17,456 nt of DNA. Origin: Prolixibacteraceae bacterium. GTDB lineage: Bacteria > Bacteroidota > Bacteroidia > Bacteroidales > Prolixibacteraceae. Under the pieces are notes generated by a model. That model was given only the letters and a program-made list of their open reading frames with translations, made no database searches and was not told the DNA's origin. Below are positions 15,143 through 17,456 of the stretch, one piece after another. A program made the translations under genes and the position numbers. Position 1 is the stretch's first letter. Each line of letters begins with the position of its first letter. The stretch lies in the NCBI GenBank assembly GCA_027451165.1, contig DAIDJX010000033.1:1-17456 (forward strand), written 5' to 3'.

Positions 15143-16957
15143 CTATTGTTGGATTCTCAGAGCGCCTTTGCGGAACATGTCGATGATCGCACGGATATTT
15201 GCCCTGTCCTTTTCTTTGGTTGATTCTGCCAGATCTTCATATTCAACGATATCCGGATGCAATTTTTTCTCATTGTTCCGGGGCGAACCATATTGCCATC
15301 CGTTCAAAACTCTCCAGACCATCCAGCGGTAATGCTCAAATTTTGCCAGTTCTTCTGCCAGTTCCTCCAGCTGTGCAATGATGCCGTTATGAGTCATTTT
15401 TCTTTGATGGACAGGAACTTCTTCAATCCCATAACCCAATAAGCCCAGTTTTGCCCAGGTGTGATCAGCGGCTTCCCGGTTGCTTTGCCTGTCATCTTCC
15501 GACAGTTCTTCCCAGGTTTTTCCGGCAGCCGGAGGCAGGTTGTTTTTTCGCTGGTCCTTTGCTTCAACTTCCAGGTAGGCATTGTGGAACGCTTCAGCCA
15601 TTTCGTCCAGGCTTTGGTTTAACAATACATTGGCGTTGAAAACCTCCTTGTCAGATGCAAAGAATACAATTTTGGGGGAGCCACCTGCTGGTTGTAATTT
15701 CTCAAGAAGTCCGTAAAGCCGTTCCGGACGGGCGATTCTTATGAAAACATGGTCAATTCCCGGGGAAGATGTACGGGAAATATCCAGAAGGGTATCCAGA
15801 GCGGACATGGTAACCGATTCATTTTCAAGGCAGAGAACCAGGGAGGTTATGGCTTCTGCATCAATGGGGCTGATAAAATCAAGGTTGATAAACGATTTAT
15901 CCCTGGTGGATAAATTATAAACCTTACAATCGCATTGGAGGGAAAAATCGGGATAACTTCTGGAAAACTGTCTGAAGCATTCATCTCCTTCCGGATCGAC
16001 AATGGAAATTCGCAATTTTTTGACTTTCCAGGTTTTTTCCAGGTTATTTTCACCTAGTGAATAGAGTTGCTGCGCCATTTTGACGAATTTCAGTGCCACA
16101 TTTTGTCCAAAAGAACCAAAACCAACAATGATCAGGTGAACGGGTAAAGCATTTGGTTTAACCAGTATGGGTGGGTATGGAAATTTTCTGGCCATTAACC
16201 TCGCCATCAGTTCGTAATAGTTAAACAGATTTCCTCTCAGTCTTGGATTGGAAAAACCGCCCTGGGTTGTAAAAACATGGTGGAGACCCGACTGGAGATG
16301 GATATCGGAAATATGGGCATATGCTTCAACTGGCTTCATCGTTTGGGAGCGTTTTTCACACAAACGGGCTGCAGCTATCAGTGTTTCTATATTTGCACGG
16401 TCATTTTCATGAAGGGTGATGATGTATTTTGCACGGCTGACCAGTGCTCTTTTAAGCAAATGATCTTCTGCAGAATCCCCCCTCAGGTAAACTACCTTGT
16501 CAGGTAAATTCAAGCCCTCTGGCGGACAGGAACCGATCATGATTACTTTTTGTTTTGAATTTCGCAGATCACGGACAAGCGCCAATGACCGGGAGCATTC
16601 TCCGCAGACAACATAATGATTTTGCCAGAATAACCTGATCCACCAAAGCCTGAGGCGTTCTTCAAAAAACAAACCGATCAAAGCCGGGAATAAGGACAAT
16701 GCCCACAGGCCAGCACCAAAACGGGCGATTTCAAGCCAACAGGGAATGGAGTGATCTATTCCCTCTGATTCAGCTATGCCAGGGAAGGGATGATAGTGCA
16801 GGTGGAACAACTGGAGGGATTTGAACAGGGATTCTGAAACTGGATTTTCAAGCAGCATATGGCCGATAAACCCAAAGATGAAAAACAAAATCCAGGTAGT
16901 TACCAGGATACAAACCAGTAATCTGGAATGATGTCTGTCTGAAGTCATCGGTCTCAT
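15143..16957 (-). CDS. Membrane protein with two TrkA-N-like Rossmann domains and a C-terminal RyR domain
   Basis: This 604-residue protein begins with two TM helices (about 12-36 and 78-98). The ~40-residue extracytoplasmic loop between them contains no TVGYG-type potassium filter. After LFFEERLRLWWIRLFW comes a TrkA-N/RCK-like domain (HYVVCGE at 114-120, YLRGDSAED at 157-165) with a degenerate glycine motif. A second Rossmann domain (~272-450) has an intact GxGxxG (VGFGSFGQ, 278-285) and an acidic strand end (SIVDPEGDE). Residues ~535-600 are a RyR domain: AKFEHYRWMVWRVLNGWQYG, then LHPDIVEYEDL and the K-x-x-D-x-x-x-I helix. The architecture is that of a nucleotide-gated channel or transporter-like membrane sensor. 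The convergent neighbour encodes a TIR protein, so it is a candidate effector or receptor. The start at 16957 (MRPMTSD) is preferred; Met4 is possible. Confidence 0.82.
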   Translation of the reverse strand: MRPMTSDRHHSRLLVCILVTTWILFFIFGFIGHMLLENPVSESLFKSLQLFHLHYHPFPGIAESEGIDHSIPCWLEIARFGAGLWALSLFPALIGLFFEERLRLWWIRLFWQNHYVVCGECSRSLALVRDLRNSKQKVIMIGSCPPEGLNLPDKVVYLRGDSAEDHLLKRALVSRAKYIITLHENDRANIETLIAAARLCEKRSQTMKPVEAYAHISDIHLQSGLHHVFTTQGGFSNPRLRGNLFNYYELMARLMARKFPYPPILVKPNALPVHLIIVGFGSFGQNVALKFVKMAQQLYSLGENNLEKTWKVKKLRISIVDPEGDECFRQFSRSYPDFSLQCDCKVYNLSTRDKSFINLDFISPIDAEAITSLVLCLENESVTMSALDTLLDISRTSSPGIDHVFIRIARPERLYGLLEKLQPAGGSPKIVFFASDKEVFNANVLLNQSLDEMAEAFHNAYLEVEAKDQRKNNLPPAAGKTWEELSEDDRQSNREAADHTWAKLGLLGYGIEEVPVHQRKMTHNGIIAQLEELAEELAKFEHYRWMVWRVLNGWQYGSPRNNEKKLHPDIVEYEDLAESTKEKDRANIRAIIDMFRKGALRIQQ

Positions 16958-17106
16958 AGGTTTTTCAGGATAAATTCATGTAAATTTAGGAAGAAATCCA
17001 GAACATGTTTACCCGTTTATTCCGTTTCCTGATATTAAATCTGCTTAACCTTGAATTCCAAAATCCACTTGATCCGAAAATAGATTTTATCTTTAAGCCT
17101 GCCCGA
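16958..17106. other. Divergent intergenic region between the RyR and HD-domain genes
   Basis: This 149-nt AT-rich gap must contain at least the RyR gene promoter and possibly that of the HD-domain gene. I see no convincing Bacteroidota TTTG / TAnnTTTG pair on either strand. An 8-bp palindrome TAAATTTA is at 16981-16988, too short to call an operator. If the HD gene starts at the earlier ATG (17005), the gap shrinks to 47 nt. Confidence 0.4.
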
Positions 17107-17433
17107 ATGAACCCGGCAGTCGTTCGGGGGGGATTATTCTGCATCAAATCTTTGCGGCCTGTGAGTGAAACCGATAAAATAAGAAACCTGGTGCTGGCTC
17201 CTTACATCATGAAAGCAACAGCCCTGATCGGCAAGCAGCGGAATGTCGGCGGCAACCAGTTCCGCCATGCCTTTGCCACCCTGGCCATTCTGATTGATTA
17301 TCACTATATGGATCCCGTGCTGCTGAAGGCCTCGGTGATCCATGACCTGATCGAGGATGTGAAGTGCACATCCTACGACGAGATCAGGGCTATTGATGAC
17401 GACGGTCCGAAGGTACTCGAACTGGTGCTGTAG
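17107..17433 (+). CDS. RelA/SpoT-like HD-domain protein, interrupted by an in-frame TAG (possibly a pseudogene; runs off window)
   Basis: The readable part matches the N-terminal HD hydrolase domain of RelA/SpoT-type proteins. A helix with APYIMKATALI is followed by KQRNVGGNQFRHAFATLAIL, corresponding to the family pattern with the first metal-binding His. Next comes DPVLLKASVIHDLIEDV with the His-Asp pair and the family's ED. Such domains hydrolyse (p)ppGpp or related nucleotides with a metal. The frame stops at TAG 17431-17433, yet the following codons read VTRKKPES in the same frame, which fits the expected 'V-x-x-VTRK-x-x-E' continuation. The stop therefore looks like a nonsense change, a sequence error or a recoded codon. 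Start choice is uncertain: 17107 is taken because the sequence from the in-frame ATG at 17005 looks non-coding; 17209 is also possible. The full gene extends beyond the window. Confidence 0.6.
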   Translation: MNPAVVRGGLFCIKSLRPVSETDKIRNLVLAPYIMKATALIGKQRNVGGNQFRHAFATLAILIDYHYMDPVLLKASVIHDLIEDVKCTSYDEIRAIDDDGPKVLELVL

Positions 17434-17456
17434 GTGACCCGGAAAAAGCCCGAATC

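Noticed and set aside
16663..16957. A potassium channel pore in the RyR protein
   Set aside because: No TVGYG-like filter is found between the two TM helices; only the channel-like layout is supported.

Overview
The window looks like chromosomal DNA from a member of the Bacteroidota, probably a free-living polysaccharide degrader. The signs are lipoproteins with short lipoboxes, a type IX secretion (T9SS) C-terminal sorting domain, a clustered beta-1,3-glucan utilisation locus, start codons without clear Shine-Dalgarno sequences, and an imperfect inverted repeat of a kind scattered through many Bacteroidota genomes. I cannot name a genus. Gene density is high: no gene-free stretch exceeds 300 bases, and the longest gaps are about 150 to 185 nt.

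Region 1 (1 to about 9,264, all plus strand) is a beta-1,3-glucan (laminarin-type) locus. It holds the 3' end of a GPH/MFS-type sugar symporter and two paralogous GH17 genes without signal peptides. Next come an exported clan GH-A (GH2-like TIM barrel) enzyme fused to a C-terminal porin-like beta-barrel, a 942-residue surface lipoprotein built from carbohydrate-binding-type modules around a Big2 domain, and a GH16 endo-beta-1,3-glucanase lipoprotein. The likely division of labour is as follows. The GH16 and CBM lipoproteins cut and hold glucan at the cell surface, the enzyme-barrel works in or at the outer membrane, the symporter carries oligosaccharides across the inner membrane, and the GH17 enzymes finish them inside. 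No SusC/SusD pair is visible here; it may lie upstream of base 1.

Region 2 (9,353 to 16,957) has a different character and is the most interesting part. It encodes an exported collagen-like Gly-rich protein, a stand-alone SLOG domain protein of the TRPM/LSDAT type, a T9SS-exported protein of unknown function, and a TIR-TPR protein, all on the plus strand. Convergent to these is a membrane protein with two TM helices, two TrkA-N-like Rossmann domains and a C-terminal RyR domain. TIR (NAD-consuming, nucleotide-signal-producing), SLOG (nucleotide-binding) and RyR domains together suggest a nucleotide second-messenger signalling or defence module with a membrane protein as possible effector. Its pairing with exported collagen-like and T9SS proteins is unusual. 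The system assignment is inference; the domain calls rest on visible motifs.

Region 3 (about 17,000 to the end) holds the start of a RelA/SpoT-like HD-domain gene, divergent from the RyR gene. An in-frame TAG at 17,431-17,433 interrupts it, although family-like sequence continues in the same frame after the stop.
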